Shown here in pieces: positions 8,246-16,398 of a DNA stretch of 64,000 nt (position 1 is the stretch's first letter; the number at the start of each line of letters is the position of its first letter). The DNA comes from CAIMUS01 sp963708455 (GTDB taxonomy: Bacteria > Pseudomonadota > Gammaproteobacteria > Competibacterales > Competibacteraceae): NCBI GenBank assembly GCA_963708455.1, contig CAVPSQ010000010.1:1054001-1118000 (forward strand), in the 5' to 3' direction. The position numbers and the translations under genes were made by a program. Below the pieces are notes generated by a model that saw only the letters and a list, made by a program, of their open reading frames with translations, made no database searches and had not been told where the DNA came from.

Positions 8246-8623
8246 TTAAATCCAAGGTATAGAATGCTTAGTAACTGCAACAAAAACCACATAAGCAAAC
8301 ACCATCATAGCCGCAAGCCACGCCCAAAACCTAACCCACTTGGTCTTACCATAATGCAAAGCGACCATTCCCAAGGCAATATAAACCAACAATCCACAAA
8401 CCTTGGCTGTCAGCCACCCGTTAATAAAAGGATACTGATGAAGCGTAAACGTAAGTGCCACCGCGCTTGCCAGAAGAACCGTATCTATAATATGCGGCAC
8501 GAACCTCACCCAACGCTGCTGCACCAAAGCAAAATCAAACAACATCCAGACACCACGTACAAAAAACAGAACAGCCGTCAACACAACGGCTGTAATATGA
8601 ATATGCTTCAAAATCAAGTACAT
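8246..8623 (-). CDS. SirB family membrane protein
   Basis: A 125-residue integral membrane protein with four hydrophobic helices and the SirB start MYLILKHIHITAV; the family also shows the conserved LxxHP-I-D segment, here VRFVPHIIDTVLLA. The SirB family was named for an effect on Salmonella invasion gene expression; its molecular role is unknown. I chose the ATG at 8623, preceded by GGAGG at 5 bases, over an ATG 10 codons upstream. Confidence 0.75.
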   Translation of the reverse strand: MYLILKHIHITAVVLTAVLFFVRGVWMLFDFALVQQRWVRFVPHIIDTVLLASAVALTFTLHQYPFINGWLTAKVCGLLVYIALGMVALHYGKTKWVRFWAWLAAMMVFAYVVFVAVTKHSIPWI

Positions 8624-8694
8624 TTTTACCTCCATCAGACGCCATAGGAGCACTACAACCGACAGGTTGACCCAACAACCGTTGTCAACTAAAT

Positions 8695-8722
8695 TTGTCC
8701 AGACAGCAATAATTGCTATAAT
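8695..8722 (+). promoter_or_regulatory. Sigma-70 type promoter for the DUF2892 gene
   Basis: TTGTCC (8695-8700) and a perfect TATAAT (8717-8722) are separated by 16 bases, 35 bases before the DUF2892 start. It faces away from the divergent sirB-like gene. Confidence 0.55.
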
Positions 8723-8756
8723 CTTGACTGACTATTACCAGCGGAGACAACAATTG

Positions 8757-8954
8757 ATGAATACAAATATAGGTAGTATCGATAAAATCCTACGCATCAT
8801 AGTTGGGCTGATCCTGATCAGTCTAGTGTTCATAGGACCGCAGACACGATGGGGATGGATTGGCATAATCCCCCTAGCCACAGCCCTGATCAACTGGTGT
8901 CCACTGTACTCCCTGTTGGGAATCAGCACCTGTCCCCTGCACAAGGATATATAG
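8757..8954 (+). CDS. DUF2892 (YgaP-type) membrane protein (65 aa)
   Basis: A small protein of 65 residues starting MNTNIGSIDKILRIIVG, with two hydrophobic helices and the closing NWCPLY-LLGISTCP motif typical of DUF2892, the membrane part of YgaP-like rhodanese proteins. The start at 8757 is chosen because family members begin with this MNxNIGxxDR motif; a GGAGA lies 9 bases upstream. Role unknown; the two conserved cysteines hint at redox or sulfur chemistry. Confidence 0.8.
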   Translation: MNTNIGSIDKILRIIVGLILISLVFIGPQTRWGWIGIIPLATALINWCPLYSLLGISTCPLHKDI

Positions 8955-9017
8955 AAGGGTTACCAGTCGTCAGTCAACCTCAGGCAAGGAGCACACAGGA
9001 ACGAGGATGAAGTAGAG

Positions 9018-9048
9018 ACCGTCTGGGGCCAGGTTGGCCCCAGACGGT
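9018..9048. terminator. Perfect 13-bp hairpin after the DUF2892 gene
   Basis: ACCGTCTGGGGCC and its exact complement enclose a 5-base loop 63 bases after the DUF2892 stop. No T-run follows on either strand, so it could be a terminator of weak type or another palindromic site. Confidence 0.5.
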
Positions 9049-9268
9049 AAGTATACAACATGCCCAAAGATCACTAAAAAGCCAAGTAAGCCATCCTGGG
9101 GCTTACATTCGACAAAAATTCCTATAAATTTTTTCCAAACAGAAGTCTCATATTACTAATCCAGTTGAACCTAGTAGGAAATATACCTTAACTTCTCAAG
9201 AAAATAGAGCCTGCTTCCCGATAACAGGAAGCGAGTTAATACAACCACCACTGTATACATCTGTACGC

Positions 9269-10687
9269 ATGATAACGGCAGATTCCTTTGAATTGCCCGT
9301 CTTGTACGTAGATGATGATCCACAGTTATTACGGAGCATCAGCACTATCTTGCGCTCATCGGGTATCAAACAGGTGCTGACACTACAAGACAGTCGATTG
9401 GTGCTGCCCTTCCTAACCGAGCAGGCAGTAAGCATGATCGTACTCGATCTCAGAATGCCCTACATCTCCGGGCAGGCACTGTTAGAACGGATCACCACCA
9501 GCCACCCAGATATCCCAGTGATTATCATGACCGCTACAGATGAACTAAGTACAGCGGTCGAATGCATGAAGATAGGAGCTTTCGACTATCTAGTTAAACC
9601 CGTGGAGCGTAGCCGTCTGATTGCTTCCGTCAACCGCGCTATCGAAGTACGCGCCCTGCGTGATGAAGTGCTATCACTCAAAGAGCGCCTGCTAAGCGAT
9701 AAACTCAGCCATAAAGATGCTTTCAAAGAGATCATTACTCATGATAAAGCAATGCTAGCGCTTTTCCGTTACATAGAAGCTATCGGTGCTTCGCAGCAAC
9801 CAGTATTGATCACCGGAGAGACCGGTACAGGTAAGGAATTTATCGCCAAATCGATCCATCAGGTTTCCAGACCAACTACCGATTTTGTAGCAGTAAACGT
9901 AGCCGGCCTGGATGATAATGTTTTTTCGGATACTCTGTTCGGTCATAAAAAAGGCGCCTTCACTGGAGCAGATCAAAACCGTGAAGGTCTTATCGCCACA
10001 GCTGGTCAAGGAACATTATTTTTGGACGAAATCGGAGATTTAAAGGAAACCTCTCAAGTCAAGCTGCTACGATTATTGCAAGAGAATAAATACTATCCAT
10101 TAGGTGCAGATCAACCCAAAAGCAGCAATGCTCGCATCGTAGTCGCTACAAATTGTGATATTGTCCAGCTAGTCAACCAAGGCAGATTCCGCAAGGATCT
10201 ATTTTACCGGTTACGGGGACATCATATCCATATTCCAGCACTACGGGAGCGCCAGGACGATTTACCTCTACTAATCAACCATTTTGTGGAAAAATCAGCA
10301 CGCTCTCTCAACAAACCAATCCCTGTCGTACCACCAGTATTGCATACCTTATTCAAAAATTATCGTTTTCCAGGAAATGTACGTGAACTGGAAGCGATGA
10401 TTCATGACGCCATAGCCCGTCATCAGAAAGGTATTCTTGGACTTACCAGTTTTCGCGAAGCAATAAGGCATGAATTACCGCTGGATGAGCATGAAACCGA
10501 AGGAGAAACACCGGTAACAGCACTAGTGAAGCTGTTTACAGAGCGCCTACCAACATTACGGGAAGCTGAGCAGTTTTTAATCAGAGAAGCACTACAACGG
10601 GCAGAAGGCAATCAGGGAATAGCCGCTGGTATCCTGGGCTTGACCCGACAAGCTCTAAATAAACGCCTCATTCGTAGCCGTTACTAA
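9269..10687 (+). CDS. Sigma-54-dependent response regulator (NtrC family)
   Basis: A 472-residue three-domain regulator. The receiver domain (1-125) has the acidic DDD pocket at 15-17, phospho-acceptor Asp60 (VLDLRMP) and Lys110. The AAA+ domain has Walker A GETGTGKE (183-190), an intact GAFTGA loop (229-234) that contacts sigma-54, and Walker B TLFLDEIGD (249-257). A Fis-type helix-turn-helix closes it (EGNQGIAAGILGLTRQALNK). No cognate kinase is adjacent. The gene is visibly richer in A and T than most of the window. A sigma-54 promoter and a small gene lie just downstream, plausible targets by position. Confidence 0.92.
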   Translation: MITADSFELPVLYVDDDPQLLRSISTILRSSGIKQVLTLQDSRLVLPFLTEQAVSMIVLDLRMPYISGQALLERITTSHPDIPVIIMTATDELSTAVECMKIGAFDYLVKPVERSRLIASVNRAIEVRALRDEVLSLKERLLSDKLSHKDAFKEIITHDKAMLALFRYIEAIGASQQPVLITGETGTGKEFIAKSIHQVSRPTTDFVAVNVAGLDDNVFSDTLFGHKKGAFTGADQNREGLIATAGQGTLFLDEIGDLKETSQVKLLRLLQENKYYPLGADQPKSSNARIVVATNCDIVQLVNQGRFRKDLFYRLRGHHIHIPALRERQDDLPLLINHFVEKSARSLNKPIPVVPPVLHTLFKNYRFPGNVRELEAMIHDAIARHQKGILGLTSFREAIRHELPLDEHETEGETPVTALVKLFTERLPTLREAEQFLIREALQRAEGNQGIAAGILGLTRQALNKRLIRSRY

Positions 10688-10930
10688 CATCTTGACCTAT
10701 TTGAACCAGGCAAAAATAGGCTATATTACTGACAAGACAACCAGGAAAAGGGGTGCGACATAAGTTGCACTAGGGACAATCAGGTACTAACATAAGTGTT
10801 TAAAAATAAAGATATTTATAATAAATCACGGTGATAAATTGGACATTTGTCGCAACCACCACCCTATCATCAACTTAAGGGTTTAAAGTTAGTTCATTGA
10901 ATAATAAGAAAAATCTGCTATATTCTCTGA

Positions 10931-10948
10931 TTGGCATGAATTCTGCTT
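10931..10948 (+). promoter_or_regulatory. Sigma-54 (-24/-12) promoter before the 56-aa gene
   Basis: TTGGCATGAATTCTGCTT has GG (10933-10934) and GC (10945-10946) separated by exactly 10 bases and matches the TTGGCA-N-TGCT consensus well. It lies in the 426-base AT-rich gap after the sigma-54 activator gene and points at the small gene at 11114, leaving a leader of about 155 bases. The gap otherwise holds no coding sequence that I can see. Confidence 0.6.
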
Positions 10949-11113
10949 TCTATAATGATCAAATTGACAATTGTTTACATACTCCTAAATAAATATAACG
11001 GGATAGTGCGGTTTGCGGCCAGGCAGGTTGTGAGAACAAATTGGTCAACGAAATTTGGTGCAGGTGGCAGGCTTTGAGAAACTGCTGCTCCCGGAATAAG
11101 CGGAGGTGGTGTC

Positions 11114-11284
11114 ATGATATACAACATGAATCAAAGAACTCCATTGTCGGCAGGTCAGGAATCCGGCTGGAATGAGAAGAACTCCTCTGAAGCTTCTTTG
11201 GTTAACAACAATAATCTTGTAATGGATGATAAGGAGCATAAAAAGAAGGAGAGGGAACAGGTTTATTACCTGGACTGGAGTTAA
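11114..11284 (+). CDS. Small hydrophilic protein (56 aa) under a sigma-54 promoter
   Basis: A short gene of 56 codons starting MIYNMNQRTPLS and ending in QVYYLDWS. It has a strong ribosome-binding site (CGGAGGTGG, 8 bases before the ATG), an upstream sigma-54 promoter and a good intrinsic terminator 16 bases after the stop, so it looks like a complete transcription unit. The product is Asn-rich in the middle (an NNNN run) and Lys/Glu-rich near the end, with no signal peptide, cysteine or membrane segment. I do not recognise it. Secreted-peptide or RiPP-precursor roles are possible but nothing here supports one. Confidence 0.65.
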   Translation: MIYNMNQRTPLSAGQESGWNEKNSSEASLVNNNNLVMDDKEHKKKEREQVYYLDWS

Positions 11285-11300
11285 CTAACCGGGGGGTAAG

Positions 11301-11341
11301 CCGGCAGGCAGTACCTGTTGCTGCTTGCCGGTTTGTTTTTT
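11301..11341 (+). terminator. Intrinsic terminator
   Basis: CCGGCAGGCAG pairs with CTGCTTGCCGG (one G-U pair) around a 9-base loop and is followed by TTTGTTTTTT. It ends the 56-aa gene; the convergent kfrA-like gene ends at 11358. Confidence 0.85.
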
Positions 11342-11357
11342 AATGCTGCAATTCCCA

Positions 11358-12398
11358 TCATTTTTCAATCCGTATAAAAGGGTTAGAAGTATCGCGCAGC
11401 AGTAACGCCTGGCGATAAACCTCGATTTCTTCTTGTAAAAGCTTTCGTTCCCGCTGGTGTATTCGAAGTTCGCTGCGCAGTGATTCCTGTTCGCGTAGAC
11501 TCTCCAGATAGCGGGTCTCCTGTTCCTGCTGCACACTGCGGATTTGTACCAGCTCTGCCTCTAGGAGACGATTGCGTTCTTCGACGCCGGCCAGCGTCGA
11601 GCGAATAAGAGTATGTTCCTGTTGCACAACTTCCCATTGTTGCTGTACGTGTAGTTCTCGTTGTCGAGCAGCATCTAAAGCGGCGCTTAAGGTGTGCCGC
11701 TCAGCGGCATGGTCGGTACGATTTTGATCAATAATCCGCAGCAGGCGAGTTTCATTGGCTTCGCTACGTTCCTTTTCGTAAATCAGGCGCTGTTCCGCCT
11801 CAGTCAGTTGCACTTTAGCCTCTGCAAGGGTCTGGCAGAAGGCTTCTTTGAGACCCACAAGCCGGGACTGGGCTTCGGTCCGGGTCTGTTCCGCCAGTCG
11901 AGTGGCATCCAGCGCTCTCTGTTCAGCCGCTTCTATAGCAGCTTCAGCCTGTTTGCGGCGTTCCTTTTCGATCAGCAGACTTTCTTCAAGTTGTTTACTG
12001 TGCGTCTGGGCTTGCACTAATTGCTGTCGCCAATCAGCGGCCTGCTGTTGCGCCTGTTCGATTGCCTGAACAGCTTCGGTCCGCTTCTGTTCCGCGGCAG
12101 CAGCGGCTTGAGCCACTTGACTGCGTTGAATTTCATATAACTGTTCTGCGTGTTCGATGGCGACCTGCCAGAATGCTTCGACCGCCGCCATCACAGCTTC
12201 GGGTACGGCGGGCGGCAGTGCCGCTCGGGGAGTTGTCTCCAGTTCCTGCTGCCATCGCTTGAGATGTTCGGCAATGGTGGAGTTACTGCCGGTTCCAAGT
12301 ACTGCCCGAACCCGCTGGATAGATGGACTCATGCCCTGTTCCAGTAAAACAGCGGCGGTTTTCTTTACATCCTCATAGCTAAGGCCAGGGCGCGCCAT
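11358..12398 (-). CDS. KfrA-like DNA-binding coiled-coil protein
   Basis: The 346-residue protein begins with a KfrA-type N-terminal DNA-binding domain (about 1-60: YEDVKKTAAVLLEQG, then VRAVLGTGSNSTIAEHLKRWQ), followed by a very long Gln/Glu/Ala/Arg-rich coiled coil from about 100 to the end. KfrA proteins are known on plasmids, where they autoregulate and aid partition; similar proteins occur in chromosomes. It lies 12 bases after the YpfJ-like gene on the same strand, so both may be co-transcribed. Confidence 0.8.
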   Translation of the reverse strand: MARPGLSYEDVKKTAAVLLEQGMSPSIQRVRAVLGTGSNSTIAEHLKRWQQELETTPRAALPPAVPEAVMAAVEAFWQVAIEHAEQLYEIQRSQVAQAAAAAEQKRTEAVQAIEQAQQQAADWRQQLVQAQTHSKQLEESLLIEKERRKQAEAAIEAAEQRALDATRLAEQTRTEAQSRLVGLKEAFCQTLAEAKVQLTEAEQRLIYEKERSEANETRLLRIIDQNRTDHAAERHTLSAALDAARQRELHVQQQWEVVQQEHTLIRSTLAGVEERNRLLEAELVQIRSVQQEQETRYLESLREQESLRSELRIHQRERKLLQEEIEVYRQALLLRDTSNPFIRIEK

Positions 12399-12410
12399 AG
12401 CAGTATCAGA

Positions 12411-13262
12411 TTACAACTGTGCTTGAAAAGTATTGCAGTCTCGGATGTCGCCACTGGTCAGACCCTGCCTGAACCAGTACACCCGCTGCGCCGAACTGCC
12501 ATGGGTGAAGCTTTCGGGTATTACATAGCCCATGGATCGCCGCTGCAAACGATCGTCGCCGATAGCGCTAGCGGCATTAAGGGCTTCCTCAACATCACCG
12601 GTTTCCAGGATATGACGGGTCCGGTCGGCATGGTGCGCCCAAACACCGGCGAAACAGTCGGCCTGTAACTCCATCATGACCGACAGTGCATTGGCCTGCA
12701 CTTCGTCGACCTGCTCGCGGCGGGCTTGGATACGGGGGGCGATGCCCAGCAAATTTTGTACATGATGACCGATTTCATGAGCGATCACATAAGCCTGAGC
12801 GAAATCACCGGGCGCCTGGAAACGTTGTTTCATATCCTGGTAGAAACTAAGGTCGATGTAGAGCTTGCTGTCAGCAGGACAGTAAAAGGGTCCCACCGCT
12901 GCGCGCGCATAGCCGCAGGCTGAATTGACCGCATTGGAAAACAGCACCAAGGTTGGATCCTGGTAGGTCTTGTTCATCTGCCGGAACAACTCTCGCCAGG
13001 TATCCTCAGTGTCGGCCAGCACCACCGAAACAAAATCGCGCATGGCGTCATTGGTAGGGAGAGAAGAGGTCTGCGGTGGATACGATGTTGAAAGACTGGC
13101 GCCCGTCCTGCTCTGGAGCACGATACTTGGATCGACGCCCAGATACATAGCGACCAGCACGAGGATGACCGTGCCTATGCTACCTCCAGCCACCCTACGG
13201 CCAATGCGCTGACCGCGCCGATCTTCAACATTTCCGCTTCTTCTGCCTGTCTGCCAACGCAT
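12411..13262 (-). CDS. ypfJ: YpfJ-type neutral zinc metallopeptidase
   Basis: A 283-residue protein of the putative neutral zinc metallopeptidase family (YpfJ). The zinc-binding HEIGHHVQ motif is intact in VIAHEIGHHVQNLLG and the family MELQADCFAGVW motif follows. A single hydrophobic segment at about 26-45 (after the usual MRWQ-GRRS-NVEDRRG start) suggests an N-terminal membrane anchor with a periplasmic catalytic domain. Substrate unknown. The length is normal. Confidence 0.9.
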   Translation of the reverse strand: MRWQTGRRSGNVEDRRGQRIGRRVAGGSIGTVILVLVAMYLGVDPSIVLQSRTGASLSTSYPPQTSSLPTNDAMRDFVSVVLADTEDTWRELFRQMNKTYQDPTLVLFSNAVNSACGYARAAVGPFYCPADSKLYIDLSFYQDMKQRFQAPGDFAQAYVIAHEIGHHVQNLLGIAPRIQARREQVDEVQANALSVMMELQADCFAGVWAHHADRTRHILETGDVEEALNAASAIGDDRLQRRSMGYVIPESFTHGSSAQRVYWFRQGLTSGDIRDCNTFQAQL

Positions 13263-13395
13263 AAGAACTCCACAATCACACTATTGCACTGGTGGTCATT
13301 TCTCTGATTTAGGTTAGCGTAACATTAATTCATTGCGAACTGCTCTGCCAGATAATTATTTGAGCGTGAAAGCACATGAATACGAGTTAACTGAC

Positions 13396-13431
13396 GATAG
13401 GGTAGATAGGGTAGATAGGGTAGATAGGGTA
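13396..13431. repeat. Tandem 9-bp repeat, four units
   Basis: GATAGGGTA is repeated four times without change, in the gap between the ypfJ-like gene and the IS1595 element. Confidence 0.9.
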
Positions 13432-13515
13432 GCCGTACTTGTTACCGGACCAGGATATTGGAAATGTTTTACGTAATTATGTAATACGTAATATATAACA
13501 TGAAACAAGACAATA

Positions 13516-13543
13516 ATTCATGATTATGCTTATAATCATGAAT
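13516..13543. repeat. Perfect 12-bp inverted repeat
   Basis: ATTCATGATTAT and ATAATCATGAAT flank a 4-base spacer, 15 bases before the IS1595 target duplication. It could be an operator or an insertion-prone cruciform; no gene uses it visibly. Confidence 0.7.
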
Positions 13544-13565
13544 ATTTTTGGACCTTAAATAATTT

Positions 13566-14629
13566 GGCTCAATATGGATTCCAGTCAGTTCACTGCGTTA
13601 TGCGACCAGCAGTTCCAAGAGGGGTCTGAGCAGGCCTTTGCCCCGAATGCGAGTGTTGTGCACGAACTGAAAGAAGCCCAGGTAGAGCGGCAGTTTTTCT
13701 TGCGAGATCCCACGATGGGGTCGCAGCCAAGAGCGCAGCAGCGACCAGAAGCCCTCAGCCGTGTTGACATGGATCTCATGGAAGCCATCCCCATCTTCGT
13801 CACGGGCGTATTCGCCCTGGCTGTGACACACCGTATGATGGTCAAAGCCCCAATCCTTCAACGGGTTATAGATCGCGTATTCATCGGTATGAACTCGGGT
13901 TCCCGGGGCGATAAACGCCTGGATGAGGGGACGGAGGGTGGCTTGCTGGACGTTCTCCAGCATCCGGACGACTACCGCGCCGCCGCGCTGAATCATGCCG
14001 AGAATGGGCGGCTTTTCCTTCTCCAAGGTGCCCCGACCCCGTGCCCCCTTCAGCCGCCGCCGCCGCCCCCGACGGCCTTTTTTTTCACCGCCTCCGGAAA
14101 CCCTTTATGACCGGCCACCACGTAGACCTCGTCGCATTCCACGTCCCCCGACAGGACCGGTTCGGGCTGGCGGGCGACGATCCCTTCCCTGAGCTGTTCA
14201 GTCATCCGCTGTACATCGTTCGAATTCAAGCCCAGCTCGTGGGCGATCTGCGCGTTAGACAGATTCAACCCCATGAAATACAGGCACAAAATCCAAACCC
14301 CCAGCGGTTGATGATGCCCCGCTAACACCGTACCCGTGAGATCATCAAAGTAGCGATGGCAGCTTTCACAGCGATATTTCTGCCGCGCCGGCTGGGTCGT
14401 ATCTCGCCCCTGCTTCGTGATCTCCGCTATGCTACAGTGGGGACAGTGGACCCCGTCCGGCCAGCGGAGCTGGCGAATAGTTTCATAGCACCGGACATCA
14501 TCCAGCAGATTTTGAAGGTTGATCATCGTCGGGGGGCCTTCGGTCGCAGCGGCTCAGAACCCGTTCAGTGTAGCCGCCGATCGCCATCGGGGCGAGCGGT
14601 CCTCAACAGTCTGGAATCCATATTGAGCC
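13566..14629 (-). mobile_element. IS1595-family (ISXO2-like) insertion sequence, copy 1
   Basis: A 1,064-bp element bounded by perfect 19-bp inverted repeats (GGCTCAATATGGATTCCAG) and an 8-bp target duplication AATAATTT. It carries one transposase gene in two overlapping frames. A nearly identical copy lies at 59027-60089 with a different 8-bp duplication, so both are recent, independent insertions. Confidence 0.95.
13598..14526 (-). CDS. IS1595-family transposase, two frames joined at an A8 run
   Basis: The first frame (from 14526) has a zinc ribbon (CPHC, then CESC), a helix-turn-helix region and the first catalytic aspartate (GDVECDEVYVVAGH), then runs to a stop at 14050. The second frame supplies the rest (VHTDEYAIY, then HVNTAEGFWSLL), completing the DDE/DDN-E core. 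The frames join by a -1 shift at a run of eight adenines within GTG AAAAAAAAG, which would read on as KKGRRGRRRR. The same run is present in the second copy, which favours programmed frameshifting or transcript slippage over damage. Confidence 0.8.
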
Positions 14630-14702
14630 AATAATTTTAGTAAAATTCTTTAAGAGAAGGAAAATACGGTAGAAGGGATACGGCTAAACGACAGGGTAAA
14701 AT

Positions 14703-14740
14703 CTTTCGGGGCGCTCTGAATAGAGTACGCCCCGAAAAAA
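14703..14740 (-). terminator. Terminator-like hairpin after the OmpA-like gene
   Basis: CGGGGCG and CGCCCCG arms extended by TTT/AAA form a 10-bp stem 30 bases after the OmpA-like stop; on the minus strand it is followed by GATTTT. Confidence 0.6.
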
Positions 14741-14769
14741 GATAGAGAGGACTCAGTCTGCTGAAGTTA

Positions 14770-15765
14770 TTATTGCTGCACGCCTTCAGCGGTGACCGTT
14801 ACTTCAACTCGACGATTGGGCTGCAGGCACTCGATCAGTGCCGCACGATTCCTGGAACCGGCACAGTCGGCTTCGGTGACCTTGAGTTGACTCTCGCCCC
14901 GACCCTCGGCGCGAATCCGATCAGCCGGCACACCCCGGCTTACCAGATAGTCCATCACCGCATTCGCCCGGCGGTCGGACAACTGCATGTTATACGCATC
15001 CGAACCCAGCGGATCGGTGTGACCGACCACTAGAATCGAACTGTAGGCCGCTCCACTCAACTCCTGCAGGAAACGATCAAGTTCCGCCATGCCCTGTTGC
15101 GACAACGTCGCCTTGTCAAAGGCGAACAACTTAACGGCCGACAGTTCAAAGGTACGGGTTACCGGCGCCGCCGCAGCGGTAGGCACCGGCGCCCGAGCTT
15201 TGGCTCCTATCGGAATCTGCAATCCAGCCGATATAACCCAATCTCCGAAGTTATCCTCATTAAGGATATCCCTGCTGTTAGTATCAAAGCGATACCGTCC
15301 ATCGGCGCGGAATGCCATATTATCGGAGAAGGGCAAGAGGAAACCGGCACCGGCATTGGCCATGAAGCTCAAACCGTCCGTGTCGTTCGTATCTCTGCGC
15401 ACATTGTCATGGATACCTCCGGCTCCGACCAGTAAGAAGGGTTGAAATCCTTCACGTCGAAAGAAAAACTGCAAATCAGCACCCATATCCCAGATTTTAT
15501 AATCGCCAGGTACGTCAAGGTCGTCAGATTCCTGGTTAAGATAGGAATACGTACCGCGTAACTCAAAATTCATGTAACGATTTATCGGGCGGCCGATGGA
15601 CAGTCCGCCTCCCCAGCCATTGTCGGCTTTACGGTCCTGGTCGGCTATCGTGTAGGTGCCGAAGGGCGCGATATAGAAACGGTCGTCGAACACGTCCTTA
15701 TCTTGCGCCATAACAGAAGTGGAGACGGTCAGCGCCGTCAACACTGCCAGAGAAAGCTTTTTCAT
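14770..15765 (-). CDS. OmpA-family outer membrane protein
   Basis: A 331-residue protein with a signal peptide (MKKLSLAVLTALTVSTSVMA, cleaved before QDK), an N-terminal eight-stranded beta-barrel (about 21-200) with alternating aromatic residues, an Ala/Pro linker, and a C-terminal OmpA-like peptidoglycan-binding domain (VVGHTDPLGSDAYN, then LSDRRANAVMDYL and GRGES, ending in NRRVEV). The two cysteines near the end are typical of many OmpA domains. The start at 15765 has a GGGAGG ribosome-binding site; a longer upstream ORF is not coding. Likely a structural link between outer membrane and wall. Confidence 0.9.
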   Translation of the reverse strand: MKKLSLAVLTALTVSTSVMAQDKDVFDDRFYIAPFGTYTIADQDRKADNGWGGGLSIGRPINRYMNFELRGTYSYLNQESDDLDVPGDYKIWDMGADLQFFFRREGFQPFLLVGAGGIHDNVRRDTNDTDGLSFMANAGAGFLLPFSDNMAFRADGRYRFDTNSRDILNEDNFGDWVISAGLQIPIGAKARAPVPTAAAAPVTRTFELSAVKLFAFDKATLSQQGMAELDRFLQELSGAAYSSILVVGHTDPLGSDAYNMQLSDRRANAVMDYLVSRGVPADRIRAEGRGESQLKVTEADCAGSRNRAALIECLQPNRRVEVTVTAEGVQQ

Positions 15766-16005
15766 TGTTACCTCCCGATCAAGTGGGCAAAAATACCTGT
15801 AGTGATGTAAATGTTCAGCAAAGCAATCAAGGAAAGTTACGTTTGGAATCAATTACCTGCTAAGCAATTGAACCCGCGAGGCGGTTACTCATGGTGAACA
15901 ATCACAAACTAATAATACAACAGTTGAACCCAAGTAAGTACTACCTACAACAAACGTTGTATGATTTGTATTATCAGAACAACAAATAGATGGCGGCCGT
16001 CAGCC

Positions 16006-16221
16006 CTACTCATCCGTCCGGTCAAACTCCAGGGTCGGGAGAAATTGCAACGCCAACCGGGGTCTGGCACCTTCCAAAAGCAGGCGATCGATATGCATCT
16101 CCGCTTCCAGCCAGTCACGGAGCAGGTCACCATCATGAAAGTTACGCTTTTCCGCCATGTAGTAGGCGGCCTCAACGATCATCTTATAGCGGATTGTCGG
16201 TGTAGCTGTCATTTGTCTCAT
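16006..16221 (-). CDS. DUF2934 family protein (71 aa)
   Basis: A small protein with the DUF2934 pattern: IVEAAYYMAEKRNFHDG, then DWLEAEMHIDRLL. Family members are short and of unknown function, common in proteobacteria. It stands alone between the OmpA-like gene and the divergent recombinase gene. Confidence 0.75.
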   Translation of the reverse strand: MRQMTATPTIRYKMIVEAAYYMAEKRNFHDGDLLRDWLEAEMHIDRLLLEGARPRLALQFLPTLEFDRTDE

Positions 16222-16398
16222 ATTGCGCTGGTTACTCTAAATCCTGTACGAAGTCTGGGCAATAGCTTGAAATTGTTGCATCAACCACTCTCCAGGATGT
16301 AGTCATAGAATGTATCCTGACGTTATCCGGAGCAGCGTTCGAGCCAAGCTAAATCAGCCTAGAATTGATAACCCACAATCCCAAGAGTCGTCAATACC

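Noticed and set aside
10692..10727. TTGACC / TATATT as a sigma-70 promoter
   Set aside because: Spacing of 24 bases is too long.
10751..10790. Possible second sigma-54 site ending in TTGCAC before GGGACAATCAG
   Set aside because: The -24 GG is missing at the required distance; only the GGGACAATCAG after it resembles the hemerythrin upstream region.
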